Shown here piece by piece: positions 50,175-59,538 of a DNA stretch of 64,000 nt. Under the pieces are notes generated by a model. It worked only from the letters and a program-made list of their open reading frames with translations. It ran no database searches and was not told where the DNA came from. This DNA comes from Oscillospiraceae bacterium Marseille-Q3528 (GTDB lineage: Bacteria > Bacillota > Clostridia > Lachnospirales > Lachnospiraceae). Within the stretch, counting starts at the first letter, position 1, and each line of letters starts with the position of its first letter. The DNA lies in the NCBI GenBank assembly GCA_018223385.1, contig JAGTTR010000008.1, positions 62,001 to 126,000 of the forward strand, written 5' to 3'. Both the position numbers and the translations under genes were made by a program.

Positions 50175-53065
50175 CACAGGTAATCGCCGGAACATATGAG
50201 ATTATCGGCAAGATTGGTTCTGGAGGCGGCGGTGATGTTTATCTGGCACATCATCTTCGCCTGGACAAGAAGGTGGTCTTGAAAGCCGATAAGAGAAAAA
50301 TATCCACACCGCCGGAGCTTTTGCGGGTAGAGGTAGATGTGCTAAAGCATCTGAGCCACACGTATATTCCGCAGGTGTATGATTTCTTCACGGAAAACGG
50401 CACTGTCTATACGGCGATGGATTATATTGAGGGAGAGAGCTTTGACAAAGCTTTAAAGGAAGGGAAGACTTTCACGCAGGCGCAGGTGATCCGATGGGGG
50501 AGACAGCTGCTGGAGGCTCTTTCCTATTTGCACAGGCCGATTCACGGGGATCCGCCCCACGGTTACACCCACAGTGATATCAAACCGGCAAACCTGATGC
50601 TGACACCGCAGGGGGATATCCGGCTCATTGATTTCAATATTTCTCTTGCACTTGGCGAAGAGACGATCATCGGGCGAAGCGAAGGCTATGCATCGCCGGA
50701 GCACTATGGTCTGGATTTTTCCAACGATGAAGCGTATTCGGGAAAAGGAAGCACTGCGACTGTCCGTTCTGACAGGAATCGAGGCACTTCGGCGTTTCGA
50801 AGAGCAGTTTCCACCGTTTCCGGCAGAAGCTCTTCCGGGGGGTACCGTGGAACAACAGGTTCCCATTATCAGCTGATCCGGCCGGATGTGCGTTCGGACA
50901 TTTACAGTACAGGGGCGACCCTTTATCACCTGCTGAGCGGAAGGCGCCCTGCTTCCCATGCGAAAAAGGTGATCCCGCTGCCTGAAAAAGAATTCAGCCC
51001 GCAGCTGGTGCACATCATCAGCAAAGCGATGGAGCCCAATCCCAATCTCCGCTATCAGACAGCGGATGAGATGCTGGAAGCCTTTAACCGGATCCGGGAA
51101 GATGATATCCGGGCAGTACATATGCGGATTCAGAATCGAATCATGTATGCACTGCTGACGACATGCTGTGTTCTGGGCGCAGGGATTTCTTTCCTGGGGC
51201 TGAAACGGATGGAGACGATAGAGAGCTGGAAAAAGCTGTCCGAGTATTCCAGAACCGCATTGCAGGAAGGGGATTCAGTGACGGCTCTTAAGGATGCGCT
51301 GGAAGCATTGCCCCAGGATTCTTCTATTTTGCACCCGGGATATATCGCGGAAGCGCAGAAGGCTTTGGCGGACGCCCTGGGGATTTATGATCTGTCGGAC
51401 GGGTATCGCCCGCAGGGAACATTGGAGTTGCCCTCGGCTCCTTTTTTCATGGAGATATCGCCGGATGGCAGAACAGCAGCGTTTGTCTGTGCCTCCGATG
51501 TACAGGTGTATGATCTTACTTCCCGGTCTTTACTGGCGGAGCTGTCTGCTGCGGATTCGGCGCTGGCAGAGGCAGCTTATCTGGATACGGATACCCTGAT
51601 ATATGCGGGGCAGCAGGGGCTGACCCGATATGATATTTCGGAGGGAAAGACAATATGGACAGGACAGAAGGCTACGGCCATCGACATTTCTCAGGATGGA
51701 AAAACCGTTGCTTCTATATATAAGGATGATACGCAGGTCAATATTACGGATGCAGAAAGCGGGAAAGTCCGGGCGGTGATCGATCTGCAGGGCAGACATC
51801 CGTCGGTGACAGCCAACGATGTGTTTGCAAATCCCAATGACAATCTGCTTGCTTTGAACCAGGATGGCACATGGGCTGCTGTCAGCATGTCGGACGGTTC
51901 GCTGGAAATCTTTGATCTCAGAAATGGGGATAAAGATGCGGTTATCTATGATTCTGGTTCCGGCTACACCCATTTTGAGGGTGGTTTTTATGAGCATTAC
52001 TTTGCATGCGCGGCGTCCAACACGGACAGCTCTGTTTTTCTGGTGGTGGATATGAACACCCTGCGGCAGACGGGAGGCTTTGCTTCCGACAGCCGTTTCA
52101 GTGTGCGGACCGATGCCAGCGGTATCTATGTGCAGACAGACAATCTGCTGGTGCAGATCGATCCGGCCACAGGAGAGCAGCGACCTCTTGTGACGACAAC
52201 AGAGAATATCCTTGCCTATGCCACAGGCGGGGAGCATACGCTGATTGCATCCAAAGACCGCTTATCTTTCTATGATAAAAATGCGTTAGAGATCGATGCC
52301 TGCGAGCAAACGCAAGAGGCCGATTTTGTGCGGCTGTCGGATGGCACGGCGGTGATTGGCAGCAGAAGCACGCCGACCATTCGCCTGATGGCCTATGAAA
52401 ATCATCAGGAAGCGGAGATTTTTTCCTATGATCCGTCTTATCAGCACAGCGAGGCAAGGGTCAGCGCAGACGGAGAGAGGATCATGCTTTTCTCTTGGAA
52501 AAATTTTCGGATTTATGACAGAAATGGCAATCTGATGCATGAGGCAGACATCTCGGACGCAGATCAGATTTTCGATCAGCAGTTTCGAAGACAGGGAGAG
52601 GATTCCTGGCTGGAAGTGATTTATAACGACGGCAGGTCGCTGTTATACCGGGTGTCGGACGGCACGCTGGAAAAAGAGACAAGAAGCACAGCGCCGGATC
52701 GCAGCTTGTATGAAGAGTTCACGGTCAATGGCCTGAAAATCACTTCGCCGCTGCACGGTGCACCGACGGCCTACGATGCCAAAACCGGCAAACTGGTGGG
52801 CGTTCTTTCCGAGGAAGATTATCTTACCTATGTGACACCGGTGGGAGAAAACTTTGTGGCACAGTTTACGACAGCAGACGGATATTTTTACGGTCAGCTA
52901 CTGAATGGGGACTGTGAGGTACTGGCGGAATTTCCCTATCTGTGTGATGTGATCAATAATGTGTTGATTTTTGATTATCCGACGGGTAATCTGCGACAAT
53001 CACGCATTTATGATACAGAGCAGCTGATTTCGGCTGCCCATACTGTTCTTGGAAAGGAACAATAA
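50171..53065 (+). CDS. Membrane Ser/Thr kinase with propeller-like C-terminal domain
   Basis: 964 residues. N-terminal Hanks-type kinase: Gly loop GSGGGGDVYLA, Lys38 (VVLKADK), catalytic HSD with Asp136 followed by IKPANLM, and DFN at 154-156 in place of DFG. Between SPE (175-177) and DVRSDIYSTG (from 239) is an insertion of about 50 residues, rich in Ser, Arg and Gly. A transmembrane helix follows at about 320-340, then over 600 residues that look like WD/quinoprotein-type beta-propeller blades (ISPDGRTAAFV, SQDGKTVASIY, SADGERIMLFS). Likely senses an external cue and phosphorylates cytosolic targets. Confidence 0.88.
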   Translation: MTQVIAGTYEIIGKIGSGGGGDVYLAHHLRLDKKVVLKADKRKISTPPELLRVEVDVLKHLSHTYIPQVYDFFTENGTVYTAMDYIEGESFDKALKEGKTFTQAQVIRWGRQLLEALSYLHRPIHGDPPHGYTHSDIKPANLMLTPQGDIRLIDFNISLALGEETIIGRSEGYASPEHYGLDFSNDEAYSGKGSTATVRSDRNRGTSAFRRAVSTVSGRSSSGGYRGTTGSHYQLIRPDVRSDIYSTGATLYHLLSGRRPASHAKKVIPLPEKEFSPQLVHIISKAMEPNPNLRYQTADEMLEAFNRIREDDIRAVHMRIQNRIMYALLTTCCVLGAGISFLGLKRMETIESWKKLSEYSRTALQEGDSVTALKDALEALPQDSSILHPGYIAEAQKALADALGIYDLSDGYRPQGTLELPSAPFFMEISPDGRTAAFVCASDVQVYDLTSRSLLAELSAADSALAEAAYLDTDTLIYAGQQGLTRYDISEGKTIWTGQKATAIDISQDGKTVASIYKDDTQVNITDAESGKVRAVIDLQGRHPSVTANDVFANPNDNLLALNQDGTWAAVSMSDGSLEIFDLRNGDKDAVIYDSGSGYTHFEGGFYEHYFACAASNTDSSVFLVVDMNTLRQTGGFASDSRFSVRTDASGIYVQTDNLLVQIDPATGEQRPLVTTTENILAYATGGEHTLIASKDRLSFYDKNALEIDACEQTQEADFVRLSDGTAVIGSRSTPTIRLMAYENHQEAEIFSYDPSYQHSEARVSADGERIMLFSWKNFRIYDRNGNLMHEADISDADQIFDQQFRRQGEDSWLEVIYNDGRSLLYRVSDGTLEKETRSTAPDRSLYEEFTVNGLKITSPLHGAPTAYDAKTGKLVGVLSEEDYLTYVTPVGENFVAQFTTADGYFYGQLLNGDCEVLAEFPYLCDVINNVLIFDYPTGNLRQSRIYDTEQLISAAHTVLGKEQ

Positions 53066-53097
53066 AAACTATTACTTTATGACAGGAGGACGAGAAA

Positions 53098-56000
53098 GTG
53101 AGATTCATGAAGAAGGTAGTGGCATTCACCATGGCTGTGATGCTGCTCATTCCGTCTGTGGCAGTCAATGCAGAAGAACCTCAGGTTTCTGGTGTGCAGG
53201 CTGTAGAACGGCAGGACCAGGAACCGACGGCTGCTGATGCGAATACCGGCACAGATGAGAAAAAAGACAATGAGACACCTGCTGTCGGTGATACCGCGGA
53301 TGAAAATGCGGCACAGCCGGAGGAAAAGCAGGGAAATGCTTCTGAAGCGGGAAAAGATGCGCCGGAAGCAGAAGCACAGGAAGAAGAGAAGCTTCCTGAG
53401 GAAGAGCAGGTGCAGGGAGAGGAAGAAGCCCTTCCTGAAAATGGTACTTCCGAGGAAGGAAAGCCGCGGGATATTGGGAATGTCCAGTTCAACACAGGAG
53501 ACCATGTGTGGACCATCGTAAATGAGGATGATTTCAACACCTACGAGTACGGCGACGGATATTTCGAGGAAGATGGCAGCTATACCATCAATATCCCGGA
53601 GCTGAATCCGTTCTTCCCCTATGAGGTACAGTTCACCAGCAACGGAAAAACGGAAAACAAGTGGTTCCAGTCCCCGGATGACACCGTGGAAGTGGGCGGA
53701 CATACCTTCAAGGTAGCTGCAAACTTTGATGGAACCGGCATCACACAGATGAGCATGGAAGTGGCAGGGGATACCGTTGTGGTATATCCGGAGGAGAAGA
53801 CCTTCACCAACGACGGAGACGGGGTACAGGAGATGTCACTGATTCCGTTGGAAAAGAGAAATCTAAGTGTCGATCTGCAGGGGTATACACCACTGGAATT
53901 GACGATGGTGAAGTTAAAAACAATCATCAGTGAAAGCGGAGCAGATATCTCGAACGGTAAGAAGATTGCATGGAGTTACGCAGGTCTAAGCGGTGATAAA
54001 TCAAGGGATTATTATGTGGTAAGTGGTGTTGACGATGAAATTGACCTTAGTTATGGGCTGTCTACTGCTACCAGAGAATATACTTCGTGGGAATTAGTGG
54101 TAGGCGATGGTGACCAGTTAAATTCTAGTAATATCAGATATGCTTTATCACTAAAGGTGACAGATCCTCAAGAATGGTTAAAACCTACAGTGTGTTATGA
54201 AGATGCACAGAAGAACAGAACAAATGCAGACATAACATATAATTATTATAAGGATAGTTCGGGGGAATATATAGAAAACGGGAAATGGGATGAAAAGCGA
54301 TATTTAGATACCTATGCGACAGGGTATTCGAAAAATACGTATGTAAGTTTTGCTTTGAATAAAGTTCCTTTTTCAAAGACACAGATTAGTTCGATAAAAG
54401 TTTTGGATGGAACTTACAAGACAAAAAACAGTGTATTGCAGGCTGCAAAAACAAAAGATATTACTTCTCAAATTATGTGCCCTGATATGAAAAAGGCATC
54501 AGCAGGACTTATGCTGTCACAAGAGAGAAGTTTAAACTTAGATCTTACGATAGTCGGATATGATGCGGTTGGAAATATAAAAGGAATACTGCCATTTCAG
54601 TGGAGAATCGACTTGAAAGGGACTCAGCTTAAAGTTAGATTGTATGAAAAGAACGTACAGGATAGTGCGTTAGATTATTCTAACATAAGCAAGGGCTACA
54701 GCCGAGCCTATTTTTTACTTGAAAAAGAGCGTTCTTTAGATGATGAGTACACATTAACGATTGATGAAAATAGTGAGAAGAAAATAACAGCGGTATTTTT
54801 TGGAAAATATTCGTCGATAAAAGAAGCAGTAGCGGCGGGAGCGACAAACATCAGAAATCAGGTTGTCGGAAATAGGAAAGATATAACTGGATATACTGGC
54901 TGTTTTAATGCTGCAACTTATTTTACGGTATTCGTAGGAGAGGACACGGATTTAGCGCAGGAAAGATATTGCTTTTACCCTTATTTATATCATCGTTCTG
55001 ATAGTAGTTATCTATCAAATGATAATACAATTAGTTTTAAGGGATTATTGGATGCGGATGGCAATTCTGTGTCGGCATATTGTATTAGGGGAATTGACGA
55101 TTCGTATAGTCTGAATAATTATTTTACAATTTTGGTAGGAGAAGATACGGATTTAAGTAAGGAATACGCGCCGGTATTTAAATTGGGAAATGCGAAGGCA
55201 ACTGTATATGCTACAGGAGGTACATCAAAAGAAGAGAGTGGAAAGACCCTCCATTCTTTTGCTAAAAATGATCTTCAGTATACGGTATATGCAGAAAATG
55301 GAGAAGCTGCCAACTATTGGTTACAGGTGAAGAAAGCGGATACCAGCTATGGACAGCTGTATATCAATAGTTTAATAGACCAAAATGCCAATACTCATGT
55401 GGAGAATGGCGTTGTATATTCCACAAGAGAAGTGATGCTGGATAAATATTATGATTATGTACACAATATTTGTCTTGTAAATGTCGGTAAAGAGGATATT
55501 CCAGAGCTATCTGTGGATTTATCTTCAGATGTTGTGGAACTGGATGATTACTGGAACTTAACGGGTAAGCAGCCGTTGTCTGGTATGTCGACAGTGAAGA
55601 CACCTTCTTGGAATTCTGGAAAAGAAGGAGAATTGCCGAACCTGGCAAAGCTACGCTTGAGAGCAAAAGAGGGTGTCAAAGATGGTACAGATGTGTCTGG
55701 CACGTTGACGATTAAATCTGGAAACAAAGTTTTGATGGTACTTACTTTGACTGGTGTTGTAGGTGACCCGTGTATTACAACGGAGAGTATTCCAGATGCA
55801 GTAAAATATGTTCCTTATGGGACGGCTATTCAGAACAGCAATAAGTATAAATGGATTACTGTAAAATATTATCAGGAGAGTGGAAATTTACCTGCCGGAA
55901 TGGAGATTAAGGAAAATGGTGAGTTATATGGTACTCCGCAGGAGACAGGCACATTCCATTTTACAGTGAGAGCAGTATTTACTGCCCATGGAAGAAGTTC

Positions 56001-56955
56001 CTATTTTGATGCTAAAACCGCAGACTTCACTTTAACCGTAAAGGACAACACGAACGACAACGTATACAACGAGTCTGATATCGCAGACGGTTACATCCTG
56101 GAGACTTCCATCGGTAATGAGACCTCCGCGGGAAGTCACGACTTCTATCTGCCGGAGATTACGGATTCTCTGTTTGTATCCAAGGGTATTTATCCGAATT
56201 TCGTGGATCTGTGGTTAAATGGTGAGAAGCTGGTGAGAGGCGTGGATTATGATGCTGCTTCCGGCAGTACGAGAATCACCATCAGCGCCCAGACACTGCA
56301 GAACAAGGCATTGAAGACCGGCGTGAATACCATCGCAGCAGAGTTCCGTGACGGCGGTGCTGCTAACTTTGCGAAGGACAATGACCCGAAGAATGCACTG
56401 AAGAGAACAGCCCAGAACTTCCGTCTGGACAAGACAGATGCAGACGGCGGAAACGGAGGCGGCGGACATTCCCATGGCTCTTCGGATGACGGGGATGATG
56501 CAGGAAGCGGCGCAGGCAAGGGCGTTACCATCAGCGGTTATCTGGTAGATGGCAGTGGCAATCCGATCTCCGGCATGACAGTGGAACTGCATTCCACACC
56601 GAGAACAACGGTGACTGCACAGAACGGTTTCTTCCGTTTCACTAACGTAGAATTTGGACAGCATGAGTTATTTGCAAAGGACAGCAGCGGTAACATTCTT
56701 GCTTCGAAGAAGTTTGAGCTTCGCAGCGGAAAGACCGTGGGCTTCGCTGGAAATGTACTGTCTGCACCGGCAGGTTCGGCTGTAGTAATGACCGTAAAGG
56801 TTGCAGATGGCAATATGACATTTTCCAATGTCCGCCGGGGCAACCCGCAGACAGGGGATCATGCGAATACAGCAATGTGGCTGCTTCTGATGGCAGGCTC
56901 CTGTGCCGTTCTGGCAGGGCTTGCAGCTTACCGGAAGAGACGCAGTGCGAGATAA
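53098..56955 (+). CDS. NPQTG-anchored surface protein
   Basis: 1285 residues from GTG 53098, with AGGAGG 8 bases upstream; ATG 53107 is further from that site. Signal peptide (1-25, ending AVNA), a Glu/Pro/Ala-rich acidic stalk (26-125), a long beta-rich ectodomain with a repeated VGEDTDL motif, an Ig-like putative domain (LPAGMEIKENGELYGTPQ), and a carboxypeptidase-regulatory-like domain (ISGYLVDGSGNPISGMTVELH). The C-terminus has NPQTG (1249-1253), a hydrophobic helix and RKRRSAR, a sorting signal for cell-wall attachment by a sortase. The middle third is much more AT-rich than the two ends. Confidence 0.88.
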   Translation: MRFMKKVVAFTMAVMLLIPSVAVNAEEPQVSGVQAVERQDQEPTAADANTGTDEKKDNETPAVGDTADENAAQPEEKQGNASEAGKDAPEAEAQEEEKLPEEEQVQGEEEALPENGTSEEGKPRDIGNVQFNTGDHVWTIVNEDDFNTYEYGDGYFEEDGSYTINIPELNPFFPYEVQFTSNGKTENKWFQSPDDTVEVGGHTFKVAANFDGTGITQMSMEVAGDTVVVYPEEKTFTNDGDGVQEMSLIPLEKRNLSVDLQGYTPLELTMVKLKTIISESGADISNGKKIAWSYAGLSGDKSRDYYVVSGVDDEIDLSYGLSTATREYTSWELVVGDGDQLNSSNIRYALSLKVTDPQEWLKPTVCYEDAQKNRTNADITYNYYKDSSGEYIENGKWDEKRYLDTYATGYSKNTYVSFALNKVPFSKTQISSIKVLDGTYKTKNSVLQAAKTKDITSQIMCPDMKKASAGLMLSQERSLNLDLTIVGYDAVGNIKGILPFQWRIDLKGTQLKVRLYEKNVQDSALDYSNISKGYSRAYFLLEKERSLDDEYTLTIDENSEKKITAVFFGKYSSIKEAVAAGATNIRNQVVGNRKDITGYTGCFNAATYFTVFVGEDTDLAQERYCFYPYLYHRSDSSYLSNDNTISFKGLLDADGNSVSAYCIRGIDDSYSLNNYFTILVGEDTDLSKEYAPVFKLGNAKATVYATGGTSKEESGKTLHSFAKNDLQYTVYAENGEAANYWLQVKKADTSYGQLYINSLIDQNANTHVENGVVYSTREVMLDKYYDYVHNICLVNVGKEDIPELSVDLSSDVVELDDYWNLTGKQPLSGMSTVKTPSWNSGKEGELPNLAKLRLRAKEGVKDGTDVSGTLTIKSGNKVLMVLTLTGVVGDPCITTESIPDAVKYVPYGTAIQNSNKYKWITVKYYQESGNLPAGMEIKENGELYGTPQETGTFHFTVRAVFTAHGRSSYFDAKTADFTLTVKDNTNDNVYNESDIADGYILETSIGNETSAGSHDFYLPEITDSLFVSKGIYPNFVDLWLNGEKLVRGVDYDAASGSTRITISAQTLQNKALKTGVNTIAAEFRDGGAANFAKDNDPKNALKRTAQNFRLDKTDADGGNGGGGHSHGSSDDGDDAGSGAGKGVTISGYLVDGSGNPISGMTVELHSTPRTTVTAQNGFFRFTNVEFGQHELFAKDSSGNILASKKFELRSGKTVGFAGNVLSAPAGSAVVMTVKVADGNMTFSNVRRGNPQTGDHANTAMWLLLMAGSCAVLAGLAAYRKRRSAR

Positions 56956-56977
56956 AAGACAGACAGGAGGAGCAGAA

Positions 56978-58684
56978 ATGAAAATCAGAAAGAAAATTGC
57001 CGGACTGATGGCAGTGATGCTCCTGGCTGTGGCGACCGTGATGCCTGTACAGGCATCACAGGTCAGCGCGGCCGGAAGTGAAGCAGTTAATGATGCAAGA
57101 AATGGTGTCCTGCAGGTAAATCTGGCGTATGTGGATCAGAATTCCCAGAGCCATGTGCTGCAGGGAGGAACCGGTTTCCTGATCGGAGATGAGACCGGTG
57201 CCGAGTACATGATCACCAATGCCCATGTGGTAAATCTGCGGGATGATGTGCGTTCTGCTGCCGGAGAGGCATTTGGGGTTGATTTCAGCAATGCCAACAA
57301 TGTGAACTTACAGATTCAGGTCGTGGTAAAGCGGGATGTGTTTATCAACGCTTCCATCGTGAACCAGAGTGAGGATATGGATTTTGTCATTCTGAAGCTG
57401 GAACAGACGATTTATGACCGTTCCCCGCTGAGCATTGATGACAACGACGCAGATCTGGTGGAGACCATGCCGGTATATGCACTGGGTTTCCCGTCCGCCA
57501 TTGAACTGGTGGAGGATACGCCGTTTTATGTGAGCTCTGATGTCAATATCATTAACGGTATTGTTTCTACCAAGACAAGCATTGACGGCATCAAATACAT
57601 CCGCCATAGTGCAACGATGACGGAAGGTAATTCTGGCGGCCCGCTGCTGAACAGTGACGGTGCGGTTGTGGGTGTAAATACTCTTGGTGTGGATGACACT
57701 TACTTTTATTCTTTACAGATTTCTGAGGTGACTGCAATCCTGAATGCCCTGGGCATCAATTATACTTCCGCAGAAGAGGGCAGTGCCCCGGCAGAACAGT
57801 CTGCCGCAGAAGCTACACCGGGTGCAGCAGAGACAGTATTGCCGGAACCCGCGCAGACAGAACAGCTTGACAAGACCGCATTATCCTCTCTTATTTCTGA
57901 GGTGGGGGCAATGGATCTGAGCAAGTATGACAAGACTTCTTCCGATGCACTGAACAGCGCACTGGCAGATGGACAGCTGGCGCTGAACAATGCGTCCGCC
58001 TCCCAGGAGGATATTGATGCGGCTGTGGCTGCCATCAATACGGCGAAGGATGGACTGGTAGAGAAGAGTGGCATCTCCATGCCGCTGATTCTTGCCATTG
58101 CAGCAGGGATCGTGATCATTGTGATCGTTGTGATCGTAGCTTCTTCCAAAAAGAAGGGCAAAACCGCAGCCAGAGAGTCTGCACCGGCTATGAGCGGCAA
58201 TCCGGGATATGCTGCCGGTCAGCCGTCCAGAAGTACCGCGCCCGTGTCTCATCCGGCAAGCCAGCCGTTGTCTCACAGCGCATCCGGCATGGCCGGAAGC
58301 GGGCAGACCAGTGTCCTGAATGAGGGAAGCGGAGAAACCTCTATTCTCGGAAGCGGGGAGACGAGCATTCTCGGCGCAGAGGCACCGGCAGTTGCGGCAA
58401 CTCTCGTTCGCACAAAGAACGGTGAGCAGATTCAGATCAGAAAACAGATTTTCAAAGTGGGCAAGGAGCGCGTGAAGGTGGATTACTGTATTTCAGACAA
58501 TAACACCATCAGCAGAACCCATGCGCAGATTACCTATAAGAACGGCGAGTACTATATCACCGATCTGAAATCGACGAACTATACGTACGTCAATGGCAAT
58601 AAGGTTGCCGCAGATCAGGAAATGAAACTGAGAAATGGTGACAAGATCAAGCTGTCTGATGAAGAATTTGAATTCAGATGCTGA
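56978..58684 (+). CDS. Membrane serine protease with C-terminal FHA domain
   Basis: 568 residues from ATG 56978 with CAGGAGGAG upstream. Signal sequence (1-33), then an S1C trypsin-like domain outside the cell with His83 (TNAHVV), Asp135 (DMDFVILKL) and Ser219 (EGNSGGPLL). A helical region and a transmembrane helix (about 367-392) follow, and the cytosolic part contains three TS(V/I)L motifs at Thr444, Thr454 and Thr462 and a forkhead-associated domain (about 475-568, NNTISRTHAQI and STNYTYVNG). FHA domains bind phospho-threonine, so the neighbouring kinases and PP2C probably control it. Confidence 0.9.
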   Translation: MKIRKKIAGLMAVMLLAVATVMPVQASQVSAAGSEAVNDARNGVLQVNLAYVDQNSQSHVLQGGTGFLIGDETGAEYMITNAHVVNLRDDVRSAAGEAFGVDFSNANNVNLQIQVVVKRDVFINASIVNQSEDMDFVILKLEQTIYDRSPLSIDDNDADLVETMPVYALGFPSAIELVEDTPFYVSSDVNIINGIVSTKTSIDGIKYIRHSATMTEGNSGGPLLNSDGAVVGVNTLGVDDTYFYSLQISEVTAILNALGINYTSAEEGSAPAEQSAAEATPGAAETVLPEPAQTEQLDKTALSSLISEVGAMDLSKYDKTSSDALNSALADGQLALNNASASQEDIDAAVAAINTAKDGLVEKSGISMPLILAIAAGIVIIVIVVIVASSKKKGKTAARESAPAMSGNPGYAAGQPSRSTAPVSHPASQPLSHSASGMAGSGQTSVLNEGSGETSILGSGETSILGAEAPAVAATLVRTKNGEQIQIRKQIFKVGKERVKVDYCISDNNTISRTHAQITYKNGEYYITDLKSTNYTYVNGNKVAADQEMKLRNGDKIKLSDEEFEFRC

Positions 58685-58697
58685 TAAAAAAGCGTGA

Positions 58698-58729
58698 GGG
58701 GAAGCGGCATGAAAATGCCGCTTCTCTGA
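58698..58729 (+). other. Intercistronic hairpin
   Basis: GAAGCGGCAT-gaaa-ATGCCGCTTC without a T-run. It sits in the gap between the protease and phosphatase genes, where it may stabilise or process mRNA rather than end transcription. Confidence 0.5.
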
Positions 58730-58760
58730 AATTCTCAAAAATTTGCGGGGGAAAGATTTC

Positions 58761-59528
58761 ATGAATTTTTTGACAGCAGCACATACCGATGTGGGAATCC
58801 GAAAAAAAACCAACCAGGATTCGCTCATGGTACGGGTGGCGGATACGGAATACGGGCAGGTGTGCATGGCAGTGATATGTGACGGCATGGGCGGCCTGTC
58901 GAAAGGAGAACTGGCCAGTGCAACGCTGATCCGCCTGTTTTCCAGCTGGTTTGAGCAGGAATTTCCGGAAATCCTGTACAGGGGGATTTCACCGGAATAT
59001 CTGAGAAGAAACTGGGAGCAGCTGCTGTATGAGACCAATTACCGACTGGGTTCTTACAGCAATCAGCATCAGGTAGTTATGGGTACGACGGTGGCGGCGC
59101 TGCTGATCTGTGCCAATATGTATTATATCATCAATGTGGGAGATTCCAGAGTATACGAAATCACAGACCGGGTCTGCTGTCTGACCAAGGATCAGACGGT
59201 GGTACAGCGGGAAATTGACCTGGGGAACCTGACACCGGAGCAGGCCGAGCGGGATCCCAGAAGGAACGTGCTGCTGCAGTGTATCGGTGCGTCCAGTGTG
59301 ATCGACCCGGAGTTTGTATTTGGTGAAGTGAGAAGGAACAGTCATTTTCTTCTGTGCAGTGACGGTTTTCGGCATGTGATCAGCAATGAGGAGATTGGTC
59401 AGGCGCTGGGGCCGACGGCGGTCGTTTCCGAACAGCAGATGGAAGAAAATTTGAAATATATGGTTGAGTTGGACAAGTATCGCCGGGAAGAGGATAACAT
59501 TTCAGGCATCCTCATCCGGGTGATGTAG
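58761..59528 (+). CDS. PP2C-type Ser/Thr phosphatase
   Basis: 255 residues from ATG 58761, with GGGGGA 9 bases upstream; an in-frame TTG six codons before is less likely. PP2C (PPM) motifs with metal-binding Asp residues: AAHTDVGIRKKTNQDSL, VICDGMGGLSKGE, INVGDSRVYEI, LLCSDGF and DNISGILI. Cytosolic, no membrane helix. Removes phosphate from Ser/Thr sites; paired with the kinase gene starting 10 bases after its stop. Confidence 0.95.
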   Translation: MNFLTAAHTDVGIRKKTNQDSLMVRVADTEYGQVCMAVICDGMGGLSKGELASATLIRLFSSWFEQEFPEILYRGISPEYLRRNWEQLLYETNYRLGSYSNQHQVVMGTTVAALLICANMYYIINVGDSRVYEITDRVCCLTKDQTVVQREIDLGNLTPEQAERDPRRNVLLQCIGASSVIDPEFVFGEVRRNSHFLLCSDGFRHVISNEEIGQALGPTAVVSEQQMEENLKYMVELDKYRREEDNISGILIRVM

Positions 59529-59538
59529 GAGGAACTCT

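Noticed and set aside
52953..53703. Minus-strand frames opposite the start of the surface protein
   Set aside because: Antisense to the signal peptide and Glu-rich stalk; their Phe/Leu/Ser-rich composition is the complement of Glu/Lys codons.
58698..58729. Terminator between the FHA protease and the PP2C gene
   Set aside because: The hairpin is strong but no T-run follows, so it was listed as an intercistronic hairpin rather than a transcription end.
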